Assembly (NCBI GenBank): GCA_948099385.1
Contig: CANUEZ040000161.1
Coordinates: 1,736,001 to 1,800,000 of the forward strand
DNA length: 64,000 bases
Direction: 5' to 3'
DNA from: Fasciola hepatica
Taxonomy: Eukaryota > Platyhelminthes > Trematoda > Plagiorchiida > Fasciolidae
The notes under the pieces are model-generated. The model did not search any database, had not been told where the DNA came from, and saw nothing but the letters and a program-made list of their open reading frames with translations. The translations under genes and the position numbers were made by a program. Below, piece by piece: positions 44,967 to 57,500 of this stretch. Within the stretch, counting starts at the first letter, position 1; each line of letters begins with the position of its first letter.

Positions 44967-47900
44967 GTAAGCTACGCCGTAATTTGGTTTTTCATTTTTC
45001 GCACCTCTATATTTTTTTTTACCAATCAACGTCGTTTCGCAGTGTACAGCGGAAAAATAGTCTGCACTTAGTAATTTTCTGATGAAGTTTGTTTTTTTCA
45101 CGGTTGCTAACCCTCGTTTTGTTCTAATCAGCTTCCCTTATGGAAATAATTTTTGATTTGGAAAGTAACTAACTAGACAAAACGTATTGCAAAGGGCTAC
45201 ACTAATGCCTTCTGTCTTGAATATTTCCCTGGTAAGCCGTTATTCACCCAGAGAACCATTACAATGCGCGACAATAGTATAGGATTCTCATTTACCCCTT
45301 ATTTCCGCCTCTGTATTCCCTAACAAAACCATATCTGGTCATAACGACCAAATGCACAGTACTATACGGCATACCAAATTTCAGAAGAAAACCATATACT
45401 ATGTGCTAATTAAATTGGAAAAACGTGAAAAACGAGGGTGACAAAAGTACAAGGTCTCCTTCAGCTCAGCTTCCATAGTTAGCACTTGAAGTCGTGTGCA
45501 ACTGCCATCCTGCTTAAGGACCTCAGTACATCTTAGAATACTTCTTACAAGACCTGTGGTAGTCCCTTGATCAATATTCACCCATTGTCATTCAAGAGTG
45601 GGTAAAAATTCACTCATTGACTAGTAAGACACGGGATCATTGTAAACCTGGCAAGCAAATATGCCCCAAAGATTCCCAATCGAATTTGGACCTGAGCTGC
45701 AGGCTGGTCACTTTATGACGTTGATCCCACGGATAAAACGCAGCATTTTTCAGTGTTTGAGCGGTGAACAGAAGCATTATCATGTTGGAATATGGCATCA
45801 TCTTGTCACTTGCTGGTCAGTGGCAGGAGCATAATCTGTTCCGACTGGCAGATATGTGCGACGGAATCTTGTATGCCCTCAATCATAACTAACTCACTTT
45901 GGCTGTTGACTGAAAAGGCTCCCCAAAGCATCGCTAAACTCCTGTCTGTTTCCTTAACTGAAAATTATTTATTTATTTCTGATATCATGGCAGTAATAAT
46001 TCCAAGCATCCGGTCTATTCAGACTACTTTTTCGTCATCAAAATAGACATTTTCCCACTTCTCTATCCACGCTATGTGTGTTTCAGCCGATAATCAACGT
46101 TGTTCCTTATGCAGCGGTGTGAAAACGAAATATGTTGTCGGTTTTTGCTTTTTCATCCACGATATTGCTTTGGACGTTCTTTGCAACGTTTTGAAACATT
46201 GACTCCGATCAAAGCTATCAAAGTCGACATGGAGCATGACCACTCGTGGCTAGACAAATTGGTCTGCGTTCGTCCAATTTCTCTAGGTTTTGGGGGCGGC
46301 CCATCTGCTTCTTAGGCACACAGTGCTCGTTACACTCCAAGTACCGTTGTACGACGTTTCTCAATCTCCTTCATTGCTTGACGATTTCGTGCAAACTAAG
46401 TCTCACCTGATAGAACGCAGATATTTCGCCCTTCACGAAATCTATTAGTTTATCTCCGTTTGGCATTGTACAGATAAAATTCGATGTGTGTTCTGTAAGA
46501 TGTGTATATGCAGTCAACGTGAATGAAGATAATCGAGAGTGGTCAGACTACCAGGGTGCGTCACGTGCACTGGTGCACTTGACTCACGTGATTCCGGTTC
46601 TCAGGGACTTGTCAGTCGCTAAATTCACAGACCGAACTAGTCAGCTTGGTAATAGACTCACTGGCGCGTCTGGTTCTGTGAAATTTTCCACTCGAAAGCG
46701 CACCGGAATAGAGGTTCTGTCCCTTAGTCACCCTCATTTTTTCACGTTTTCTAATTTAATTAGTGTGTAGTACATATTTTCGTCCTGAAGTTCGTTATGC
46801 CGTATCGTACCGCGCATTCGACCGTTGTGAGGAAAGAGAAGCGGAAATAGGCAGAAAAATGGGAAAGTCCTGTACCTTTGTCGCACACTGTATCAATCCA
46901 GGCTATGCATTTCGTTGCGTTCTTGGTGACTGAGCCTCGTACAAATTCTCTATTCTAGTGGTATCTACTTTTGCGCCTACCACAAAGGACAACTTCTGTT
47001 TGAAGATCACTTCCAATCCGGTTCATCAGGTGTCTACCTGTGCGCGGCAGGTTTTGGCAGTAAGTCGACCAAAATGATAATGTTATTATAATTGTTCTTG
47101 CCGTTACCATTGCTAAAACTGTATACGTTAGTGTATGACAGTCTGGTTCACAAATTGATGCAATTTAGATTACCGGTGGTGGTCATGTGGTTTCAAGCGT
47201 TGGTTAACTCAGAATTGGGAGGCTCAAACTTCGCCACCACCGGCCATTTTGGTGGCAGATAGTAGTCTATGATCAACCGGCTATTCTTAATAATACTGCA
47301 GGCCTTTGAGACTATGACACATGCCCTTCCGTTGTAGTCACACACAAGCATTTAAAATAATTCAAATCCATTGTACCAAATATTCCCAACGCATTAACGT
47401 TATTCATATGTTCTTCTGGCATATTGAAGTTTTACTTAAGTAAGGTTGATGGCTTTATTAGATCACAGGCCTGGTATGTGTGCATGTGTGCGCAAAGCAT
47501 TGTCCGCGCCTCTTGGTGGATATGTCCGAGATGTGTACAACAAAGCAGTCTGTCAGATCACAATCGAATAATCTGACCAATTTGTCTGCTTTCATTTCAG
47601 AATGCACTATTTATTTGCAGTTGGTGTTGGATACCATTCTATCATCGTCTTGTTCTCTACTACAGACCTGACCCCCACTGCTAAGCGTCAAGATAGCTGG
47701 TCTCCCATTTAACAGAGTTACGGACAGTCGGTTACTACTCTCTCCGTTCCATCGTACTCATGAGTAATTATGTAGCGAGAGAGAAAATAACCATTTGTCA
47801 CCAGACGGCTGTGATGAATGCAGTCAGTCTGTGGCAGTCGTGGACTCAGCTGCGGTCTTCGTGAGAATATAGACGAAACAAGCTTTCACGCATGTGAGCC

Positions 47901-50900
47901 GATAAAGTGAAGAACAAATTCGATGGATGTCGTTGATACGAACTATCAATCGACCAAAGTCACAGTGCAGAAGCGCGAGGGTGATGGTTGAAAGTAACGA
48001 ACTATCACTGACCAACCAGTATCCAGTATCTGACATCATGCAAAGTTTCCCATTGGTCAAGGCCACTGTGTGAGTTGACACGAAGCCCCGAAAATAATGG
48101 ACACCAAAACCGCTTTCAATATTTTCGTATGATTACCGCTACTGGACTTTTATACCGCAGCTGGTTGTACAACTGAATCAGAATATTATATTGGTTGCAA
48201 CCAATTCGTGGGCCAAATTGTCATCCAAAATAAGCTATGCGATTGACAACTTTCAGCGGTCCTCATTATTAGATTTACAACGCGTTTTGCTTGGGAGCAC
48301 CCACTCAACACCACATTTTTCTGGCGTGATAAATTATGGCATGACACGTCGCGCAGTAAAAATCCGGATTCTTGCCAGTTCCATGAACTTTCAACTGACG
48401 TGCCTCGAAGAATCATATACAGTCTGTCTAGAAATTCGAGATCACCTCAGTTCGGTCAAAAAATCCTGACATACGGTCGAATTCCAGTTTACACAACTGA
48501 TATTACGCTCAGTAGCCAAAAATATACAATATACACCATTGTTTAGCGAGGGAGAGTATTATCAACAGTATAAACGGGAATTCGACCGTATGCCAGGATT
48601 TCGATCGAATTAAGATGATCCCAAGTTTTCTGATCAGACTGTACAGACAATACAGTGTCTTAGATAGCCTGGGGTAGTAGGGATAAAGTTCTGACATGTG
48701 CTCTGTACCAGCCAAGCTCGTAGGATTTCTGTAGGATAGCAATCATTTGAGTAATTTCAACAATTTCACACATTCTGGTTTTGGTTGTTGCTTTACATTT
48801 TCACTCAGTTAGGAGCGAAATAAGTCGAAACACAAGGAGAAAAAAGTACAAATGGGAAAGTCCTAGGTGAACTTCGTGTTGAAATGGAAAAACTCCGAAT
48901 GCAAATTCGATACTGACTGCGACACTTGGCTATATCATCTGGTATCTCCTACCATCTAGTGGATGAGTTTGGCAGGCTCCAAAAAGGAGACTTGACATGG
49001 TCTTCACAATCAAGCCCATTGGTTTCCATACTGTACGGACCGGCCACCTCAAAGTATCGTCCAATCGTTAACTACCTCTGTCCTGTTCTGTTCAGACAAC
49101 CATTAACCATGCACTGGGTGCGGTGGCTTTGGCCGCTATCTCTTTGCGGCAATTTCCAAAGGAAATAATAAAGTAGAAAGGAGTAAGAGGAGAACTACAA
49201 TAATGGAATTAAGTCGATGGAGAAAGTTAGCGGATGCAGGAGCGCCACTGATTGCGGCATCTAGCCATATCCCCCAACGTATCTAACCATTGAGTGGGAG
49301 GATCTCTTGGACCCCACCCAAGAAGTCTAACACACCCTACATAACCAAGTCCACTATTTAGGCTTTTCATACCTTTCTTCCATGTCATAGACTGACCACC
49401 CTTACTCATGTTCCAACCGGTACCCGCATCGGAAAACATAACAGACCGAGGAATCTTGTCAGGGGACATGCGTAACATATGTCCCAACCATGTTAGCCCG
49501 ATGAACTTAAGTGTTCTATCTAATGGTTTGATCCCTGGAACTAAGACTTCCCACCGAAAGTCAGCATTGCTCACACGGTGTTCCCACCAGATTCGAGCAA
49601 TACTACGAAGACATCGATGTTCAAATACCGACAGCCTTCGCATGTCCTCCACTCGCAGTGCGTATGTCTCCGAACCATACAGAAGCACGGGCCTGACTGC
49701 TGCAGCGTACATTCGGCCTTTGGTACATGAACGGATGTCGTGTCGGCGCCACAGATGACTCAGGTTGGCAGATGCCAAACGAGCTTTCTGTATACACAGA
49801 CACTACATCTGATATCCTACCTCCGGGCGAGATGCAACTCCTCAGATAACAGAACTTGTCTACCACGTTTATAATCTCCTCAGACACTGAACAGTTCGGC
49901 GTTGGATCAACCCAGCCCTGCAACAACATTTTGCACTTTGAAGGTGCAAAGCGCATACCAAACATTGCTACGCAATCCGTCAAGCTGTCTAGTAAAGCTT
50001 GCAACTTACCTGGATTTTCACTTACAAGAGCTATGTCGTCAGCATACCCAAGGTCTGATATCTTTCCGCCCGGGAAAAGTTAAATACCGCTATCCTCACC
50101 TGACAAAAGTGTGATCTCTATAACCATATCAGTCACAAAGTTAAGGAGAAAAGGAGAGAGGGGGCAACTCTGACGTACACCACTTTTCGTGAGGAACTCG
50201 GGTGAAAGATCACTGTAAGCCTAAACTCGGCTTTGGCTATTAATGTGAAGGGATTTTACGATGAAAATGAATTTCTCTGGTACCCCTTCAACAAAAGGCA
50301 GCGCCAGAGAACTGTGCGGTCAACTGAGTCGAAGGCCGCTTTAGGATCAAGAAAAACGGAGTTAGTGGTCCTACGGAAGGTGTATCTATGTTCTAAAATT
50401 TGTCAAAGGGTGAAGATGTGATCAATACAACCTCGACCAGATCTAAACCCACCTTGATTCTCGCGCGAGCACTGTTCGCGAGCGTTAGATAAGTGGTGGA
50501 GAATAATATCAGCTAGCGGTTTGGATGCGGTGCTAACCAGACCCCTGTGATTTTCACGGGAGGACCTGTCGCCTTTCTTATAAATCGGTACGATCACCGA
50601 TTCACACCAACTCTTTGGAACTTGCTCCTTCTCCCATATCAAACCAAGGAGTTTCGTCAACTCCAGTAAAAGTGCCGGGCTACTGTCTTCACAAGTAGGC
50701 GGAGGCAACCCATGCGGTTCGTTGGCCTTATGTCGTTTAAGATCGCTTATCTCATGAAGAACCTCCACTTCTGACGGAGGACTGTCATCTACAACAAGAG
50801 CTGTACCCATTGCGCCAGTGAGAAAACCTGACAAGGAAAAAGGCCCATTAAGCTGCATCTCGAAGTGATCCGCCCAGCGAATTAGACGACGCTTCTGAGT

Positions 50901-53900
50901 TTGAATTAGTGAGCCGTTCGCCTCTTTGATCAATTCGCTAACGCCTGGTTTACGTGGACGGGTTTTTCTAAGCGGACGGAGCAGGTTGCGGCTATTGCCA
51001 ATCACCGCAGCTTTTTCCATATCCCTACTCTTCGCAATCAACTACTGCTCACGGTCATCTCTCAGGCTACGAATGAGATGGCGTTTAAGACATCTCTGTG
51101 CCTCATCATATCTGGACTCCGGAGGAGTCGATCTGCACGCATCTAGCAGCGTGACTGAGGATGCAGACATCCATCGTTTTTCTGTGTGTCTGGTTGTTGG
51201 ACCTTGGACAGCATTAGAAACCTCAAACAGGACCTGCTTGATATCTTTCTATCGCTCTTCTGAATCCTGGGCATTTGGCTGCAGCGACAATATGGTGGAT
51301 AATTGCTTCGAAAACAGATCAAAGGTTATTATCCGGTAGCAGCTGCAGGATATGGTTGGCTTCGGCGTTGGTTTGCCCACTGATGAGACGTAGCCTGAAA
51401 AGCGCACAAACAATAACGTGGTCACTGTCCACGGACGTGAACCAAAACGATCGGTGGTCTTGAATTAATCCGTGCCAGTGGTAACCGACAATAATGTGGT
51501 CGATCTGAGTCCAGCGTTGCAAAGGTGCATGTGGGCGTGAAATCAATCGGTGCCACTTTGTGTGAGAAATTTGTACTCGCTAGGAATAATTCATGATCGA
51601 GACACAGTTGAATGAGTCGATCACCGTTATCAGTTCGATCTGCTGGAATGCCAAATCGGCCTCCCATATTCCTCTCCGTCTCGTCTAGGCTTCCGACTTG
51701 AGCATTAAAATCACCAGCAACAACTATGATACTTCGGACCCCACCTTTCACGCACAAACCTCAGGTCATCCGACCAACCTCACTCGGAAGATGCCCGACA
51801 ACTTCGAATGGAGACACGGTACCAGCCCCGTTAACTCCAAGCGAATGCCTCCCACCGAGCCAGGTCTTCTCTCTGGCTGTCCTAGAGGTCGACATCTGAC
51901 CAAGCTTACCTTGGCAATTCGGATCAGCCCGGACGAGAGCGGGGTGGCGCAGTGGTAGCACACGCCTTCGAGGTGAAAAGGCCCGGGTTCAAACCCTGGG
52001 TGTGTCAGAGGATATGCACCGCTGATGAGCGAAACTCGAGTTTGGTGCTTCCGAGTGCAGGTTGGTCGGATAACCTGAGGTTTGTGCGTGAAAGGTGGAG
52101 TCCAAAGGACAGTCAGATAAACAAGTATTCATCAATCCCATACACTACTCGCTAGTAATTACGTGATATGTAAAACAGTCATGATGTCCGTAGAGCGGAC
52201 GATGTGGAGCAGCTGAGATAAATCCTGGTAGAATTCGTCTTTAACCTCAGGAGAGCTACAGTCAGTAGGGGCATACACAGAAACGACAAACAGGCATCGA
52301 CGTTTCAGTCTGGTGCTGTTGACATGCACAGAACCATCCAACTGAACTGCACACAGAAGACTGCTGACCGGGATCCAGTCAAATAGTTCACGCTTAGAGC
52401 GATGCCAACACCAGCCTGACCGCGAGCGGTAGACACCGGATCACCCGACACGTGAAGAGTGAAATGCAAAGCCGAGCTTGTATCTGGGGAGCGGAGTGTT
52501 AACACTGAAGCTGGGTCTTGTATGCGTGTTTCGGAGATATAACACACATCTATGTTAAAGGTTACAAGAGTCCTAGCTAGGGCAGCCTGTTACCCTGTTT
52601 GGTAAATGGTGGGGACGTTGAAAGCATCTATGTAAAGTGGAGGCTTAGGTCTGAGAATGAAATCTCTTTCTTCCTCTGTCTCATAATTGTTACCCTTTCC
52701 GAGAGCTACGCGTTCACACGCACGACTCACTGTGGCTGCTCATGCGCATTTAGAATTGGAACGTGAAGGATGAAGAGCAGAGAGATAAAGAATGGTTCCC
52801 GATTGATCACTGGAGATTTCTGGGCACATCATACATCGCGGCTGCGCATACCACAGAAGGGGGTTTTCTTTGGGAACCTTAACCGGAGCTTTTGACTCAA
52901 AAGTCTGACTCACAAGGCAGTGGGGTGATAACCCACCACGGGAACGTGACCGGAGCACCCGTGAAGGAACTTCTTCTGGTCCATCACGTGAGACCTGATT
53001 ACTGCATGTGTTTCGTCTTGTCTTCGCTGGTGCTTTGTTATCAATCTGTTTTTCGGATTCCTACCTTAGCCCCATGCACCCAGTGGAGCAAGCGGAACGT
53101 GGACGGGGCAGCATTCTCTGGGCCGGGGTCTGCCCAGCTTAGGCGGGCGATAGCTACCCAGTAAAGTGCGATGACTTCTCCCACCGTTGAGAGAAACCCC
53201 AGGTATTCCACTCGTACGCCCATCAAGTGGAGGTTTTTAGACGGGCAAACTGTTGCTCTCCCTGTTTACTCACTGGAGTGTCCTCTCTAGGGGCATGGTA
53301 GTTAGAACCAGATGTTGCCCATCAACTGGTTCTGAGACGGGACTTCGTCTGGCCTCTACCCATTGACTTGTCAGGTGCGATTGGATCTCCGGCTTAAGGA
53401 AGCCATCCTGCATAGCTCTTTGGGTCATGGAGGCACGCAAGCCATCACACCACACCAAGGTGCAGTCTCGTTGTGATGAGTTACCTACCTTAGAGAACAA
53501 AATACATCGAGAGATCCCATCTGTAGGTTTGTGTAACACGTTATGTTCAGATTCAGTACTTTGTATTGAGATTGATCGCCGGTCTCAAATATTCCACGCC
53601 ATACCTCAACATTACTGGTATAGTGTTCCCACCAAGTTTGAATGATCGTATGATCATATCGAGGCTCAAGGACCGCTATTCTTCACGTGTTTCATCTGTA
53701 ACGACCAGTTCGCAGATCGAAGACAGCTATGCTTAGACGCGGATAACTTTCTCGTATTTTATACCTGTGGCAACGAGCAAATGTATTTTATGGTGAATTC
53801 TAGCGGTATTCAACAGTATCGGATGCGTCGGGAGCTGTCTGAGGTGTCTGTATTAAGGTACTGAGAACCAGGAGTCCCTCCGGGGAAGTGCTCGATCTTG

Positions 53901-54439
53901 CCAGACTGCAATGGTCTGGGCATGTGTTACACATGCCTGTAGATAAACTCCTTCGATGTGCATTGTTCTCCGAGCTGAGTGATGGTTTGTCATGGTCGGC
54001 TCGTGACGTAGCAAGAAAGTGTGAAAACCTTACCCAATGAGCTTCGTCGAGTAGAACGTATTAGGCTTCCGGATTGGGATCTACGAGGTCAACGCATTGG
54101 ATACTGAGAGACATCAGGCGATGTGGCTAGACGTTGTGGTCAGTAGCACAGTTGAATTTAAATTCTTTATTTGTTTACATCATTTTCACTTATGTTTCTC
54201 TTCTGATAAGATGATGTTACGGGGTAGGACGAGTGGCCAGTGGTTTAAACCGTTTGACAACCATCTCGGGGGTCGGAGGTTCGATTCCTCGCAACCGCCA
54301 GTCACTTCAGGTGGTAATCAGTAATCCCCATTTTCCTCCGGCTCATTACCACACTTGACCTATCGGGACCTGAAGTAGTTATCCATTCCAAGTCTCTGGG
54401 TCTGGTAGCTGGTTATCCCTAATAGTGCAGTGGATCTTC

Positions 54440-54502
<63 letters not shown>

Positions 54503-57500
54503 GGTACTGTCGAAATTGATGCACGCGAGTTTCCGTTAAGCACATTTTGTAGTGCGCAACAGCAATAATGCTGAACTACATAATTCAATGTCTGCCATAA
54601 GTAGCAAGTAGTGGTGAGGTTTGAGGACGATAACCTCTGTGGTGTGCGTGTATGCGGTAAGTAGCTGTATTCAAAATTCGGACGAAACTATTACCAGTGG
54701 CCTGCAACTATGGCGGAGTATGAGCCTCCGGGAGAACACGGAACAACATTATTTTACATTGAATCAACCAAAACATCATTCAGAACAGTGTTCAAACACA
54801 GTATTGAACATTTCACCTGGCTTTTTTCTTCAGGGTTTTCCACAGACCTATCGGCAGGGTAGGTGATCAAATAATTCTCTATCTTGTACACCATCACTTG
54901 TTGCACTTTTGATTCCAATGGTCAGTATGTAGATGGCCCTTTGACTTCTCTCTTTAGAACAGATCAATTTTTACGAATACGTATAAATCTGCGCTATTGT
55001 ATGAACTGAACCTTGAAGTTGCGCATAAATTCTTAAGTTTTACAATAAATAATTAACAGAGAAATCTTTCTGCATGACTTTTTATACAAACCTCTCGCGA
55101 AACAAAGCATGAAGAGTTATTTTGAAAAACTGTTACCTACCCAGGTAACTCCTTTTCGTTGAACTCGGGGACGTTTTCATTCAAAACGGCGAAGATTTCC
55201 TCTAACGTGTTTTATACCGATCCAAACAAATAGTATTGGTTGTTATAAGATTTCGACTTCCGGTGGGATAATTTTCCGGGGGAAATTCACACACCAAATG
55301 ACATTGTTCTGAGCCTTCCGCGGCTTCTCATGTACCAAACATTCATTCGAGAAACAAACCCATCGTCAAAACGATGGGCCTTGTGATTTCAGTCCCCTGA
55401 TAAAACCAACACGTGCCTTTATTTGTTGGGTTTGCAGTGCAGCCTTCGTAATACGTGATACTAGCCTCATTGAAAATTGCGGCCACTTTATGTCCATATA
55501 TAATATCTTCGCCTGGAAACCTATTTCCAGTGAAATTAGACTGTCACATGACGGGTTTCGGTCGATATGCTCTATCTCTCATTTCCTCGTTTCAGGTATC
55601 ACAGCGTCCTCCCTTACCAATCCGATATGGTTTGTGAAAACTCGTCTTCAGTTGGACTCGAGGTAAGGTTTGCAGTGGTGTGAATGTGTGTGCATTGATG
55701 TCAGACACCAACAAGCGCCTGCCAATCCGATTTTCCTCAAACTATTCATAGGCTTGTTGTCTAAGCAGATCTCTCACACGTTTCGTCTGATATGGCCAAT
55801 TTGTTTCGATCCTTACATGTTGGTATCCATGATCCCGTTATTTGATTGCAGTCGGACGGTGCCGCTACCGTCCGAATGGCTAATACATATCACCGATGGT
55901 GTTCGAGTGATTTAAAGCTTTTATCTACTAGGAGGTCTTGGGTGCGAATCGCGCCACTTCTAGCACTTTGGCTGTAGGCAGCCATTCGCTGTCGCCTGAC
56001 TTGTTACCGCACATGACCTGTTCGGATATTATCTAGTTCCTCATCCCAACTATCAACGCCGAGCTTCTGGCTATCCCTGATAGTGCCGTGGGTCCTTAGA
56101 GCAATGACCCGTATTCTTTCCACTTTATTCGTGGGCAAGCATGTAATAAAAAATACTTGGTCTGTTAGAGTTTTTCTACTCATGGATGTTCAGGGCCCGG
56201 ACCGTCATAGATAAAGGGGATTATTTCTGATTGGGATGTCTACTATACTCACTTTTCTCATGTTTTGGTATGAAATAATTCCGATTTTTCCTTCCTGGTG
56301 CGCAGTTCATATCTGACTCGACCATGTAAACTGCACAGGTAGTTCGATTGTAAAACTGTATGGATGTAATGAATTAGCTGATTATATATAGCAATCTTTC
56401 GCCATACAGTTTGGCTTATCTTGTGTCAAACTTCTTCCTCACGTGACTCAGATCAACCAGTTGGATCATACCGGTCTGCTATAGTCACATAATTCAAGGC
56501 TTGCTAGTTCAAGTCCTCCCTTTTGCGTGGGAACACGAATTTAAACAGGAATAAACGATGGTTGAGCATTATAATTCGCTTATTAATGTGTCTGAGGTCA
56601 ATTTCTCAAAAGCTTGTCACCGCCAATGGCGGACAAAATCCCGTTCGGCTCGGTGCTATGCCTGACCTGCTAGGTTCTTATGTGGTTCTTCACCAGACAG
56701 TTCACGGTTCTTCCGGATGGTAAGCACCCTTGGGGAAGTAGCGCATACCCCCTCGCAGTGTATTCATTCACAAGCATGCAATATAAAATGCCCCAAAGGT
56801 CTATCACAACATGAGGGTAAAGAACCGTAATCATTAGCCTCGAGATTTGGAATGACGGGTGGCATCAAATCCCAATAGTTCAGTTGTACTATTTGAGTTG
56901 GCGACAGTGGTACTGGTTATCAGGAAGTGGCCGATAATCTCTGATTTAGAATTTTCGTAGCGACTTGCGTCACTGGACTACCAACGATCCGAGATTTGTT
57001 ACTGCTTTTAAAATAAGTCAGGTTTTTCTCCACAATGAAAACGTTTGTCGAAATTTCCTAGTGAAATATCTGCTGCAGTAACTGTTTGCGAGTTCTACGG
57101 ACAGCTCCTTGTGGAAGGATCGGTTTGGCAAAACGAATACGAACAATCAACATCGCGTGCTATGCAACAGTCGTTTTACACTCCGTCTCGATCGGCCCAG
57201 CCTAGAGAAGTTTAGTTTCACACATCCAAAACCTTTCTGAGCAATCTGGTCTTCTGTTCATCAATGCCTAATATCAAGAGCGTCTTTCTTCACCTTGCGA
57301 CCACGTTTTACGGAAAACGCTGCCACCATTGACTATTACTTTTGCACGTGTAAATCGTGTGAAGAATCTTTGATCTAACTTTAGAAGAGGACTTGCATTG
57401 ATCTCTGCATATTGAAATTATTGTTGGAAAACTTCATCACTCGTCCTTTCAAGTTCGTAAACTCCGATGGTCCAGTGCTCCGCAGTCCGTCATTTCTGCC

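Larger units (their letters stand above)
51731..52173 (+). mobile_element. Composite SINE insertion with inverted ends
   Basis: Inserted into the antisense RTE endonuclease within the codons for STDIVVVAG. The flanks AACAACTATGAT (51719-51730) and AACAGTCATGAT (52174-52185) look like a worn target duplication (9 of 12). Arms 51736-51780 and 52059-52103 are inverted copies with two mismatches over 45 nt. The right half (51941-52103) has a tRNA-like head and a hammerhead-like motif. The left half carries the same 3' segment in opposite orientation but no recognisable head. Confidence 0.75.
49225..53490 (-). mobile_element. RTE-type LINE copy in antisense to the carrier gene
   Basis: On the minus strand: a 5' end like that of the full-length copy (ACGAGACTGCACC at about 53470), endonuclease (ETRIQD at 52535, VVSVYAPTDCSS at 52280, VVAGDFNAQVG at 51710), and RT (SVIVPIYKKGDRSS at 50590, REQCSRENQGGFRSGRGCI at 50460, FAPSKCKMLLQGW at 49940). 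The carboxy part contains RPVLLYGSET, FEHRCLRSIARIWW and WGPRDPPTQWL, ending at 49227. Frameshifts and stops are moderate. A 443-bp SINE-type insertion interrupts the endonuclease at 51731-52173. No GAT tail was seen at the 3' end. Confidence 0.85.

Noticed and set aside
51384..51410. Another CTGATGA...GAAA pairing within the antisense RTE
   Set aside because: The bases next to the boxes do not pair as stem II and no stem I closes; it is RTE coding sequence read backwards.
51944..52010. A genuine tRNA gene
   Set aside because: A and B boxes are present but the acceptor stem does not close; the body that follows identifies it as a SINE head.
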